Part shown: positions 1-7,634 of the stretch, piece after piece
Position numbering within the stretch: the first letter of the stretch is position 1
How the letters are laid out: the number at the start of each line of letters is the position of its first letter
DNA from: Candidatus Cloacimonadota bacterium
GTDB taxonomy: Bacteria > Cloacimonadota > Cloacimonadia > Cloacimonadales > TCS61
NCBI GenBank assembly: GCA_021108315.1
Contig: JAIORE010000043.1
Span: forward strand, 1 to 34,833
Reading direction: 5' to 3'
DNA: 34,833 nucleotides
Made by a program: the position numbers and the translations under genes
Notes under the pieces: generated by a model
Database searches by the model: none
What the model was told of the DNA's origin: nothing
What the model saw: only the letters and a program-made list of their open reading frames with translations

Positions 1-27
1 TGATCCTTTTGAAATAGGCTTAACCAC
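1..27 (+). rRNA. 3' end of 23S rRNA (partial)
   Basis: The first bases run into GGCTTAACC at 17-25. This is the conserved 3' strand of the terminal helix of bacterial 23S rRNA, which pairs with GGTTAAG at the 5' end of the molecule. The preceding TGATC matches the usual spacing after the conserved TAAT of domain VI. Only the tail is visible and the mature end could be a few bases either side. The rest of the gene would lie upstream of the window. The match is short, so this rests on motif recognition. Confidence 0.55.
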
Positions 28-240
28 TTCACAGGATAAATCTTGCTGAAGTAAGGTCAAATGACCATAGGTGAAAGTATATTTGACCCAATTTCTGATT
101 AGTTCAAGATGGCACAGTGGTTGAAAAATAAGGACTTACGAAAGTCAATATCAACCACTGGTCATATGAACTAAACTTTAAATAGTGACAGTACTCATTA
201 TGCGTCTTGATATAAAATATTTTATAACTTTTCTTTTCAC
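28..240 (+). other. Hairpin-rich spacer after 23S rRNA, no 5S seen
   Basis: This stretch has no convincing gene but is highly structured. ACTTCACAGGAT (26-37) pairs with ATCTTGCTGAAGT (40-52) with one bulge. GGTCAAAT (55-62) pairs with ATTTGACC (81-88), or GGTC with GACC (63-66) as an alternative. AGTTCA (101-106) pairs with TGAACT (167-172), enclosing AGTGGTTGA (116-124) with TCAACCACT (151-159) and a small GACTT/AAGTC stem at the tip. None of the conserved 5S motifs is present. It is probably a transcribed rRNA trailer with processing stems; a separate small RNA is possible. Confidence 0.4.
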
Positions 241-280
241 AATAGCGGTTAAGGTTTGCCACCTTAATCGCTATTTACAT
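241..280 (+). terminator. Terminator-like hairpin after the rRNA operon
   Basis: Arms at 241-255 and 261-275 form a 15-bp stem with a single G-U wobble and a 5-nt TTGCC loop. The following tract has only scattered T residues, so this is a strong hairpin with a weak U-tract. Its position between the 23S trailer and the lipoprotein gene at 351 suits transcription termination of the rRNA operon. Confidence 0.5.
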
Positions 281-350
281 TTGACTTAATTTTAAAACTT
301 GCCAAAATTAATATTCATTCAAAATTTGAAAAAAAAGTTTAGGATATAAT

Positions 351-1736
351 ATGAAACGAATTTTATTAATAATTTTAATTTTATTTATACTCCTTGGTTG
401 TGAAAAAGTGATTCGTATCAAAAACGGCAAACTTGCTGGAGTAAATAATATTGAAGATCTTGATAAGATAAGTACTTTCAGTTTTGCTATTATGAGCGAT
501 AACAAAGGAGATTCCTCCCAAAATAGTGAAAAATTTGCCAGAATGCAACAATGGATCAAGGATTCAGATGATCTTTTTATTATTGGAGTTGGTGATCATC
601 TCAAAAAAGATTGGGATAATAGTTTCTTAGATTTGATTCAAAATAATGATTGGTGGAATAAAAATTTTTATCCAAATATTGCAGACGGGGAAAATGAATT
701 TTACGGTTCCGGACAAGGCGATTGGGGAGCAGGGGAAAAATTATTAGATAACGTTGATTTATCAAGCCATGCTTCCGTTATTCTTCAAGAAAATGGTTGT
801 GAATACTATCTCAAGAGAAAAGTTGGTAACGTAACTATTCACTTGATACAGCTTCATTTCTCTGACCAGCCAAAGGAAGAAAAAATTGCTTTTAATGAAG
901 AATCAAAAAAATTTCTTACTGAAAAACTTTTAACAATTCAAAAATCACACAATGATATTGTGATTGCATCTGCCCATTCGAGAACGGGTTTCTGGTATAA
1001 AAATTTATCTGAATCTCAATTCAAAATTCTAACGGAAAAATGCGATCTTGTACTTTCTGCTACAACTCATTTTTTTGAAAGAGCAATCATACCTGAGTAT
1101 GAAGATGATGGTCCATTATTTATAAATACTGGTTCTATTACGTATCCTTCCATGTTTTGCCCTGCTGGATATGTGCAAGTCAATGTTTTGAATTACCCTC
1201 GTTCAATGGTTGTCCAATATATTAATGCAGATATTTCAGAACGAGAACTTCAGTATGAAAATTATGCCTTTATAAAAATGATTAACGGCAAAATATTAAA
1301 AACAAATTTTCGTTCTATGAAACCTGAAGAAAATGTAGATCGCATAATTACTTTTTTACCACAAGAGATGAGTAAAGAAACTATGCAAAAAATCTCAGAG
1401 GACATGTATAAAAAAGTAACAAATGCAGATGAAGCATTGGTTCAAATAGAAAATACACTCCACAAGGGAGATGTAAAATATCGAGATTTATGGGAAATTT
1501 TCCCGTATAATAACGAAATATGTAAAATCACCTTAAACAAATCACAGTATAAAGAAATTTTTGGTGAAAAAACAAAAAAGGATACTATTTCGATTGCTTT
1601 AAGTAGCTATTATGCAAAATATATTTTGAGAAAATTTGATGTTAATAAAGATATCCTTTTGTGTTCTGGAGTTTCGGAAATCGAGAGTTTGGAAAATTGG
1701 CTAAAAGATTTGAAAATAGAGATTGATAATCATTAG
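351..1736 (+). CDS. Metallophosphoesterase-like lipoprotein
   Basis: The 461-residue protein begins with a lipoprotein signal (MKRILL, hydrophobic stretch, lipobox LLGC with Cys17), so it is probably anchored in an envelope membrane facing the periplasm. The order of motifs resembles calcineurin-type metallophosphoesterases: AIMSDNKG near residue 46, GVGDH near 79, GENEFYG in the place of the usual GNHE, ASAHSRTG near 206 and SATTH near 240. Several expected metal ligands are altered, notably the GNHE histidine, so activity and substrate cannot be stated. The C-terminal 150 residues are not recognised. AGGAT lies about 6 nt before the ATG and supports the start. It is the first gene after the rRNA terminator and has no clear operon partner. 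Confidence 0.6.
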   Translation: MKRILLIILILFILLGCEKVIRIKNGKLAGVNNIEDLDKISTFSFAIMSDNKGDSSQNSEKFARMQQWIKDSDDLFIIGVGDHLKKDWDNSFLDLIQNNDWWNKNFYPNIADGENEFYGSGQGDWGAGEKLLDNVDLSSHASVILQENGCEYYLKRKVGNVTIHLIQLHFSDQPKEEKIAFNEESKKFLTEKLLTIQKSHNDIVIASAHSRTGFWYKNLSESQFKILTEKCDLVLSATTHFFERAIIPEYEDDGPLFINTGSITYPSMFCPAGYVQVNVLNYPRSMVVQYINADISERELQYENYAFIKMINGKILKTNFRSMKPEENVDRIITFLPQEMSKETMQKISEDMYKKVTNADEALVQIENTLHKGDVKYRDLWEIFPYNNEICKITLNKSQYKEIFGEKTKKDTISIALSSYYAKYILRKFDVNKDILLCSGVSEIESLENWLKDLKIEIDNH

Positions 1737-1794
1737 TTTAAACGTTTCTAAGATAAACTTGGTGAATAGACTAATTTGAAAAAACAGCAATAAG

Positions 1795-1910
1795 AAATCC
1801 CAAATAACAAAGCACAAAATTCAAATAAATTACAAATGAAGAAAATTACAAATTCAAAACAAAACAAAGCATTTGTTTGTTTGATATTTCATTATTGTTA
1901 TTTGGAAATT
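1795..1910. repeat. Imperfect palindromic AT-rich intergenic repeat
   Basis: AAATCCCAAATAACAA at 1795-1810 is nearly the reverse complement of TTGTTATTTGGAAATT at 1895-1910. The interior is a mixture of CAAAT and ATTTG words. It lies between the lipoprotein gene and thiN and has no coding appearance. The layout suggests a short non-autonomous repeat or a decayed one. Confidence 0.45.
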
Positions 1911-1952
1911 ATTTGTTTTTTTAGGTATTATAATGTTAGAATTAAATAATTT

Positions 1953-2588
1953 ATGAAAATCCTAATTATTCTCAATGGACAAAAAAATAACTCTAAATAC
2001 CTAAAAAACATTGTGAATAACATTGATTTTATCATTGCAGCTGATGGAGGAGCAAATTCCTGTTCATCTTTGCATCTAATTCCGGATATAATTATTGGTG
2101 ATTTAGATTCAATATCAGATGAAGCAAAAACCAACTTCTCTCAAATTCCTATTCTATATATAAAAAATCAAAATGAAACAGATTTGCAAAAAGCTTTAGA
2201 ATATGCATTAAATAAAAAACCTGATAAAATTTATATTTTTGCCTGTTTAGGAAAAAGAGAAGACCATTCCTTGATTAACCTGTTGATTTTAAATAATTTT
2301 GTTCAAAAACATAGAATTAAAATAGAATTGATCACAAAATCTGCAAGATTTAGAATCTTACCGTTTGGAAACCATGAAATCATCAATAGAAAGAATAAAA
2401 TTGTATCTCTTTTTTCTTATAACACCATTGAAAATTTGAATCTTTCTGGATTTCAATATGAGTTGAAAAATAAAAATTACTTAAATAATTTTATTGGATT
2501 AAGTAATGTGTACACCTCTGATAGGAGCACAATAAAATTTTCTTCGGGAGTAGTTTTTTTGATCGAACCGTTTGAACGAATTGAATAA
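1953..2588 (+). CDS. thiN: Thiamine pyrophosphokinase
   Basis: This 211-residue protein transfers pyrophosphate from ATP to thiamine to make thiamine diphosphate in the cytoplasm. Family motifs are all visible: AADGGAN near residue 29, PDIIIGDLDS near 48, NETDL near 73, GKREDHSL near 98, and a C-terminal thiamine-binding domain ending with GLSNVYTSDRSTIKFSSG. The length is normal for bacterial thiamine pyrophosphokinases. No good Shine-Dalgarno precedes the ATG. A 7-codon frame starting at 1933 ends in TGA overlapping this start as ATGA, so initiation could be coupled to it. Neighbouring genes give no thiamine context. Confidence 0.9.
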   Translation: MKILIILNGQKNNSKYLKNIVNNIDFIIAADGGANSCSSLHLIPDIIIGDLDSISDEAKTNFSQIPILYIKNQNETDLQKALEYALNKKPDKIYIFACLGKREDHSLINLLILNNFVQKHRIKIELITKSARFRILPFGNHEIINRKNKIVSLFSYNTIENLNLSGFQYELKNKNYLNNFIGLSNVYTSDRSTIKFSSGVVFLIEPFERIE

Positions 2589-2623
2589 TAGAAACATCAT
2601 CAACCAACAATTAATTATCTTGA

Positions 2624-4513
2624 TTAGTTTGAACTAACAATCACACAATTTTTCCCACTTTTTTTCCCGGTTTTCACAGCCTTTTCCGCATTTTCTATTA
2701 AAGTTTCGATAGTCATTTCTTTACTATACAACGAAATCCCAAGTGTCAATGATGCATAGATATTATTCCCAAGGTAATGAATCGAATTCCCTGATATTTT
2801 TTTTCTGATTTTCTCAGCAATTATTTGCCCACCTTGAAGATCAGTTTCAGGTAAGATCATTAAAAATTGTTGTCCGGTCCAACGCCCAATACTATCATGT
2901 CTTCTTATAGAATTACGAATTAAGTTTGATACAAATCTGAGAACAAAATCACCAGCATCTTTTCCGTAATCTTCATTCAATCTTTTGAATTCATCAAGAT
3001 CAGCAAAAATGGCAACAAAAGATTTTTGATTACGAGCATATCGTTTTTTCTCCATCTCCATACGATCTATAATATCTTTTTTATTCGATATTTTAGTTAG
3101 ATTATCAGTTTTTATTAGTGATTCTAATTGTTGTTCATGCTTCTTAACGTTCTTTTTAACTCTATGATTTGACCAAATTCTTTCTATAATTGCAATCAAT
3201 AGAATAATTAAAAAAAATAATACAATCAGTAATATTTTCCAATAGTTTCTCGTTTTCTGAGATTCTAATTCCGCAGAATTATCATTATTGAAATTAAGAT
3301 TTTGTTTCATAGAAGAAATTTTTTGTAATTCTTCATTAAAAAATGTTTCTTTTATCTCTGTATACATTTTGAAATACATTAGTGCTTTATCAAAATCATT
3401 TATTTTGGCATAGATATCAGATAGAATTTTATAATCTTCTTGAATAATAGTTCTCATATTATCTTTTTCTGCAATAATTAAGCTTTCATTAACTTTCTTA
3501 ATAGCTAACTTGTATTTCTTAAGATGATAATCTATTTTTGCAAGATTGGAAGTAACTAAAGCAATTCCATATTGATTATTCAATAATTTATATTTTTCTA
3601 GAGAATTTTTATAATATTTAGACGCAAGTGTATTATTTTTTTTATTAAAATAGATATTTCCTATACTATTTAAACATGTTGCAAGTCCACTAAAGTTATT
3701 CATTTTTTCACGGATATTGGAAGAACGAATAAAATATTCCAAAGCTTTATCATTATTTTTCTTACCTACATAAGCATATCCAATATTATTATAGCAATCT
3801 GCAACTCCTTTTTGATAATTCTGTTTTTCAAAAATAGCTAAAGCCAAATGAAAATTTGATAGAGCCTCATCAAAATTGTTAAGTTGTTTATAAATGCTTC
3901 CAATATCATTTAGTGTTGAAGCAATTCCAAGAGAATCTTGTAGTTCTTTTTTTAAAGTCAAAGATTTCTGAAAAAAATCTAAAGCATCCTCATATTTATT
4001 CAATTTATAATGAATAGAACCTAAATTGCTAAAGACTTCGGTAATATTTTCTTTATCATTGATATCTGTAAATGTTGCTAGAGCTTTTTTATAATATGCA
4101 AGAGCTTTTACATTATTTCCTTTACTAAAATATACAATTCCCAACATATTTTGTGATTTAGCTGATTCACCAATTTGTTTATTTTTTACATACTTGTTAT
4201 AGGCATTTTGTAAATTTGATATTGCCAGTTCATGTTTATCTAATTCATAATATATTATTCCAATTTTATAAAAAGATTCTGCCTCATATTTTGAATTATT
4301 TATCTCACTGGATAAATTTAATGCTTGTTCAGAATATTTCAAACTTTTGTTTTTATCAATTTTTTTTGAAATATCAGATAATTCTAGCAAAGTTTCAATC
4401 TTTTTTACACCGGAAAGACTACTTAATGAATTGTCTAATTCAATCATCTTCACATTATTAGAAAAAAGGAAAATAGATACAAATAAAATACTGATCAATA
4501 GTAAATATTTCAT
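2624..4513 (-). CDS. Membrane TPR sensor with degenerate GGDEF domain
   Basis: A 629-residue predicted sensor. Residues 1-20 form a signal peptide. About nine tetratricopeptide-like repeats span residues 40-400 and should be periplasmic. A single transmembrane helix lies at 425-443 and a cytoplasmic GGDEF domain at 470-629. The metal-binding loop (FADLDEFKRLNEDYG) is preserved, but the catalytic GG(D/E)EF signature reads TGQQF at 546-550. The inhibitory-site motif RxxD is intact as RRHD at 537-540, exactly five residues upstream. It is therefore more likely a cyclic-di-GMP binder than a cyclase; this is inference. TTAGGAG upstream of the ATG supports the start. It converges with thiN. Confidence 0.8.
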   Translation of the reverse strand: MKYLLLISILFVSIFLFSNNVKMIELDNSLSSLSGVKKIETLLELSDISKKIDKNKSLKYSEQALNLSSEINNSKYEAESFYKIGIIYYELDKHELAISNLQNAYNKYVKNKQIGESAKSQNMLGIVYFSKGNNVKALAYYKKALATFTDINDKENITEVFSNLGSIHYKLNKYEDALDFFQKSLTLKKELQDSLGIASTLNDIGSIYKQLNNFDEALSNFHLALAIFEKQNYQKGVADCYNNIGYAYVGKKNNDKALEYFIRSSNIREKMNNFSGLATCLNSIGNIYFNKKNNTLASKYYKNSLEKYKLLNNQYGIALVTSNLAKIDYHLKKYKLAIKKVNESLIIAEKDNMRTIIQEDYKILSDIYAKINDFDKALMYFKMYTEIKETFFNEELQKISSMKQNLNFNNDNSAELESQKTRNYWKILLIVLFFLIILLIAIIERIWSNHRVKKNVKKHEQQLESLIKTDNLTKISNKKDIIDRMEMEKKRYARNQKSFVAIFADLDEFKRLNEDYGKDAGDFVLRFVSNLIRNSIRRHDSIGRWTGQQFLMILPETDLQGGQIIAEKIRKKISGNSIHYLGNNIYASLTLGISLYSKEMTIETLIENAEKAVKTGKKSGKNCVIVSSN

Positions 4514-4677
4514 ATTAAATGCTCCTAAATGATATAAAATTTAAAATTCTTTTTTTGGCAATAAATAAATCATTTTCTTTTTTAAAAACTTTAGAAACAA
4601 TAACTATTAAGTAATCATTAAAAAATTAAGTTGCTCAATGATTGCAAAGAATTATTTTTTTATTCAAAGCGTGCAAA

Positions 4678-4760
4678 TTACGAATATCCATAGATATTCA
4701 ATATTTCGTAACGTAAAAGAAATGAATAATTCACATAAAGATTGGATAGTTATTTCATCA
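4678..4760 (+). other. Hairpin-bearing gap upstream of a plus-strand terminator
   Basis: Within the 468-bp gap 4514-4981 no intact gene is visible. TTACGAATATC (from 4678) is followed by CATA and GATATTC, giving a 7-bp GAATATC/GATATTC hairpin. It is flanked further out by TTAC and GTAA. About 50 nt downstream lies a plus-strand terminator, yet no plus-strand gene ends here. A small plus-strand RNA is possible but no promoter can be named with confidence. Confidence 0.2.
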
Positions 4761-4790
4761 GGATTTACCTTGTGAAGTAAATCCTTTTTT
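4761..4790 (+). terminator. Intrinsic terminator, plus strand
   Basis: AGGATTTAC (4761-4769) pairs perfectly with GTAAATCCT (4778-4786) around an 8-nt loop, followed by a run of T to 4790. On the minus strand no U-tract follows, so it works only in the plus direction. The nearest plus-strand gene upstream is thiN, more than 2 kb away. Confidence 0.55.
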
Positions 4791-4980
4791 ATGTTTTCTT
4801 CATTTTCTTTTTAAAATCCCGAGTTAGATTTTGAATATCTTGGTGAACAACTGTGAGGTCAATATCAGAAAATTTTTTGAAGTAACCTTTTGCTCGAGAA
4901 CTATACAGAATAACTTTTTTAAATTTACGGATATCTTTATAAAAAGCTCTTATATCAAATTTAAATATTCCTACAGAAAA
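4789..4980 (-). pseudogene. Relic of a MNT-type nucleotidyltransferase
   Basis: On the minus strand the frame ending at TAA 4789-4791 reads KKVILYSSRAKGYFKKF then SDIDLTVV. This matches the core of small MNT/MNT-like nucleotidyltransferases (usual form GSRAKGxxxxxSDIDL). There is no ATG, GTG or TTG start in frame before it. The frame runs back into the 3' end of the molybdopterin subunit gene, the first G of the GS motif is S, and the protein stops about 25 residues after the DxD motif, where a full-length protein (~100 residues) would continue. It is most likely a decayed remnant of a MntA/HepT-type module. The tail coincides with a repeat copy shared with 8546-8586. Confidence 0.55.
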
Positions 4981-4981
4981 A

Positions 4982-7324
4982 TTATTTCTTACGCTTCAAC
5001 AAAGCCATTGCAACTTTTTCCGCAGTAATCGGCATAGATTTGATTCTTACTCCAAGAGCATCATCAATAGCATTAGCAATCATCGGAGCAGCGGGAATCA
5101 TTGTGTGTTCTCCCATTCCACGAGCCCCAAAAGGACCATCCGGTTGTGGGATTTCGATAATAATCGGGACAATTTCATCAGGAATATCTTTAGCTGTAGG
5201 GATTTTATAATCGGTAAAATTAGGGTTAAGCAGTTTCCCTTTCTCATCATATCTCATATCTTCGTAAAGCACTGTCGCAAGCCCCTGTAAAAGTCCACCG
5301 GTAATTTGCCCTTTCACAAGTGAAGGATTGATAGCTTTTCCTACATCGAGAGCTTCTGCAGCTTTGAGAACGTGCATTTTACCGGTATCTTTATCAATTT
5401 CCAAAGTAATTGTAGCAGCTCCTACCGTATAATGAACATTAGGATGTCCACCTTGACTCGTTTCTGGATCGCTATTTGCCGAAGTAAATTCCGGCATAAA
5501 AATTCCTTTACCGAGAATCGGTCCACCTTTAAAAGTGCTATCCTCAGCTTGAATTCCATTTATTACAAAATCTCTAAGAGGTAAATCAAAACTTGGCTGG
5601 GTTTTACATTTTACGCTTTCATTTTCCAAGAATAGCATATCTTTGGGAAGATATAAAGTTCTTGATACTACTGAGAAAATCTGTTCTCTGGCATCCAAAG
5701 CTGCTTTACGAACTGCATTTCCGCAAGACCAAGTAACGTGAGAAGCCACAGTTTGCCATTCATAAGGATTTCTATCCGTATCAGGATTTTCCGTACGAAT
5801 TTTGTTAATTGGCACTGCCAGAATTTCACCGGCAATTTGAGCCATTACAGTGAGATAACCTTGTCCCATATCCATTCCTGAAACAAGAATATTCAAGCTT
5901 CCATCTTCACTAAATTTGATAAAAGCAGCAGAAGAAGCATTTGGTGGCATAGCAGGAGCCTTCCAAATAAGCGAAATCCCTTTTCCAATCACTTTGTTTG
6001 GATCATTTGAAATTTCTTTTTTATCCCATTCGATCTCTTTTTGAACAGCATCTATCGCTTTGAGAAGACCATTGGGATTCATTTTGGCACCGTAAGCAAG
6101 TGTATCACCTTCCAAAATTGCGTTTTTCTTACGAATCTCAATCGGATCAATATTTAGATGAGCTGCAATTCGATTTATATGAGATTCCAAGCCAAACATA
6201 AATTCCGAATATCCGAAGCCACGATAAGCTCCACAAGGTGGTAAATTTGTATAAAGACAAACCGAATCTATGGAAATATTGGGAAATCTATAAGGACCGA
6301 TTGCCGATAATCCCACCGCATTCACCACATTTGCACCGTATTCTGCAGAAGCTCCCGTATCCCAATAAAGTTTGTGATCAATTCCTACAAAAGTTCCATC
6401 TTTTTTTACACCTATTTTAAGAAATGCTTTTACTCCCAAGCGTTGTGATGTATTATAAAATTCCTGCTCTCTCGACCAAACAATTTTAACAGGTTCACCT
6501 CTGAGTTTTGTAGCAAAAGCAGCAGCGAGAATCTCCATCGAAACACCGGCTTTTCCACCAAAACCACCACCAATCGGAGGAGCTATCACACGCACATCTT
6601 TATGAGTAAATCCCAAAGGAGCAAGGGCTTCAGCAAATAGATTTCTCTGAGTATGCGGAGATTGAGAAGAAGCCCACACCGTTAGACGACCAGAAAGATC
6701 ACAAAGCCCAACTGCGACATGAGTTTCTATCGGACAATGGGCATAACGAGGGACAAAATAGCTATCTTCTAACACATAATCTGCTTCTTGAAAAGCTTTT
6801 TCAGTATCTCCTCTTCGCACTTTTCGCCAATGAGCAATATTTGTATTTGCTTTTGGGAAAAACCAGGGGACATGTGTATAATCACCAAGATCTGGATGAA
6901 TGAGAATCGCATCATCTTGGAATGATTTCATTTGATCAAATATTGCCGGTAGTGGTTCGTAATCAATTTTGATCAACTTGACAGCTATTTCAGCAATTTT
7001 TTTATCTCGTGATACTACCGCAGCAACTTGTTCCCCCACAAATGTAACTTTATCAATTGCAAAAACATAACGATCTTTCATATACAAACCAAATTTATAA
7101 GGAAAATCTTTTCCGGTGAATACTTTGATTACTCCCGGATATGCTTCTGCGAGTGATGTATTAATTTTTAATATTTTTGCATGAGCTTCCGTGCTTTCGA
7201 AGATTACTGCATATAATAAATTTGGTCCAAAATCAAGATCATCAGTGTAACGTGTAGCACCGCTTACTTTTTCTCTTCCGTCAATTCTTACGACCGGTTT
7301 CCCAACATATTTAAGGTTTTCCAT
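4982..7324 (-). CDS. xdhA: Molybdopterin-binding subunit of xanthine dehydrogenase-type hydroxylase
   Basis: The large catalytic subunit (780 residues) of a three-subunit molybdenum hydroxylase that inserts water-derived oxygen into a heterocycle or aldehyde. The N-terminal hammerhead domain starts YVGKPVVRIDGREKVSGATRYTDD. The cofactor region shows QSPHTQRNLF, PPIGGGFGGK and GAYRGFGYSE, and the C terminus has GARGMGEHTM with the expected catalytic glutamate. The AYRGFG form is xanthine-dehydrogenase-like and lacks the AYRCSFR loop of CO dehydrogenase. AAGGAG precedes the ATG at 7324, so that start is preferred over one 13 codons upstream. Substrate is not readable from sequence; the neighbours suggest an N-heterocycle. 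It is last in the cluster, separated from the 2Fe-2S gene by 310 bp of repeats. Confidence 0.9.
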   Translation of the reverse strand: MENLKYVGKPVVRIDGREKVSGATRYTDDLDFGPNLLYAVIFESTEAHAKILKINTSLAEAYPGVIKVFTGKDFPYKFGLYMKDRYVFAIDKVTFVGEQVAAVVSRDKKIAEIAVKLIKIDYEPLPAIFDQMKSFQDDAILIHPDLGDYTHVPWFFPKANTNIAHWRKVRRGDTEKAFQEADYVLEDSYFVPRYAHCPIETHVAVGLCDLSGRLTVWASSQSPHTQRNLFAEALAPLGFTHKDVRVIAPPIGGGFGGKAGVSMEILAAAFATKLRGEPVKIVWSREQEFYNTSQRLGVKAFLKIGVKKDGTFVGIDHKLYWDTGASAEYGANVVNAVGLSAIGPYRFPNISIDSVCLYTNLPPCGAYRGFGYSEFMFGLESHINRIAAHLNIDPIEIRKKNAILEGDTLAYGAKMNPNGLLKAIDAVQKEIEWDKKEISNDPNKVIGKGISLIWKAPAMPPNASSAAFIKFSEDGSLNILVSGMDMGQGYLTVMAQIAGEILAVPINKIRTENPDTDRNPYEWQTVASHVTWSCGNAVRKAALDAREQIFSVVSRTLYLPKDMLFLENESVKCKTQPSFDLPLRDFVINGIQAEDSTFKGGPILGKGIFMPEFTSANSDPETSQGGHPNVHYTVGAATITLEIDKDTGKMHVLKAAEALDVGKAINPSLVKGQITGGLLQGLATVLYEDMRYDEKGKLLNPNFTDYKIPTAKDIPDEIVPIIIEIPQPDGPFGARGMGEHTMIPAAPMIANAIDDALGVRIKSMPITAEKVAMALLKRKK

Positions 7325-7362
7325 AATAACTCCTTTTTCAAAGATTTCATATAAAGATTTCA

Positions 7363-7634
7363 CGCAGAGATCGCAGAGGAATTCTACATAAAAGTTAAGA
7401 ACATAACAGCGTAAATTTATTAAAAAATAAAAAAATAACCACAGAGAACACAGAGAGCACAGAGAGAAAATTAAGAAATTTTGAAAGAATGAGAAAAAGA
7501 GAAAACTGAGAAAATGGAGAAATCCATAGAGAATTTCTTAGCGACTTTGCGAGAGAAAAAAAACATTGAAATTCCGATACAATAAATTAAAGCTGTATTT
7601 TTATTATTATTCATTATTCACTATTAGTTATTCA
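7363..7634. repeat. Block of simple and CGCAGAG-type repeats between xdhA and xdhC
   Basis: This 310-bp gap contains CACGCAGAGATCGCAGAG (7362 onward), ACCACAGAGAACACAGAGAG (7439 onward) and TCTTAGCGACTTTGCGAGA (7536-7554). It ends in ATTCATTATTCACTATT-type repeats that abut the xdhC stop. The same words recur at 9622-9725, 24464-24482 and 26606-26727. No gene is visible. They look like accumulated intergenic repeats that have widened the operon spacing. Confidence 0.5.

Noticed and set aside
110..124. TGGCACAGTGGTTGA resembles a sigma-54 -24/-12 promoter.
   Set aside because: The -12 element ends GA instead of GC, and both halves are part of the large 101-172 hairpin after the 23S tail, which explains the sequence better.
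101..172. Considered as a tRNA or 5S rRNA because of the nested stems.
   Set aside because: No T-loop GTTCxAxTC, no CCA-side acceptor pairing, and none of the conserved 5S blocks; the stem layout does not fit either.
4831..5028. A 65-residue plus-strand frame in the gap after the sensor gene.
   Set aside because: It is antisense to the nucleotidyltransferase relic, whose recognisable motifs lie on the minus strand.
5700..5800. Checked the molybdopterin subunit for a CO-dehydrogenase active-site loop (AYRCSFR).
   Set aside because: The loop reads AYRGFG, so a CoxL-type CO dehydrogenase is not supported.
7439..7470. Regular CACAGAGA spacing suggested a CRISPR-like or tandem array.
   Set aside because: The units are only about 9-10 bp, degenerate and without unique spacers, so this is a simple repeat.
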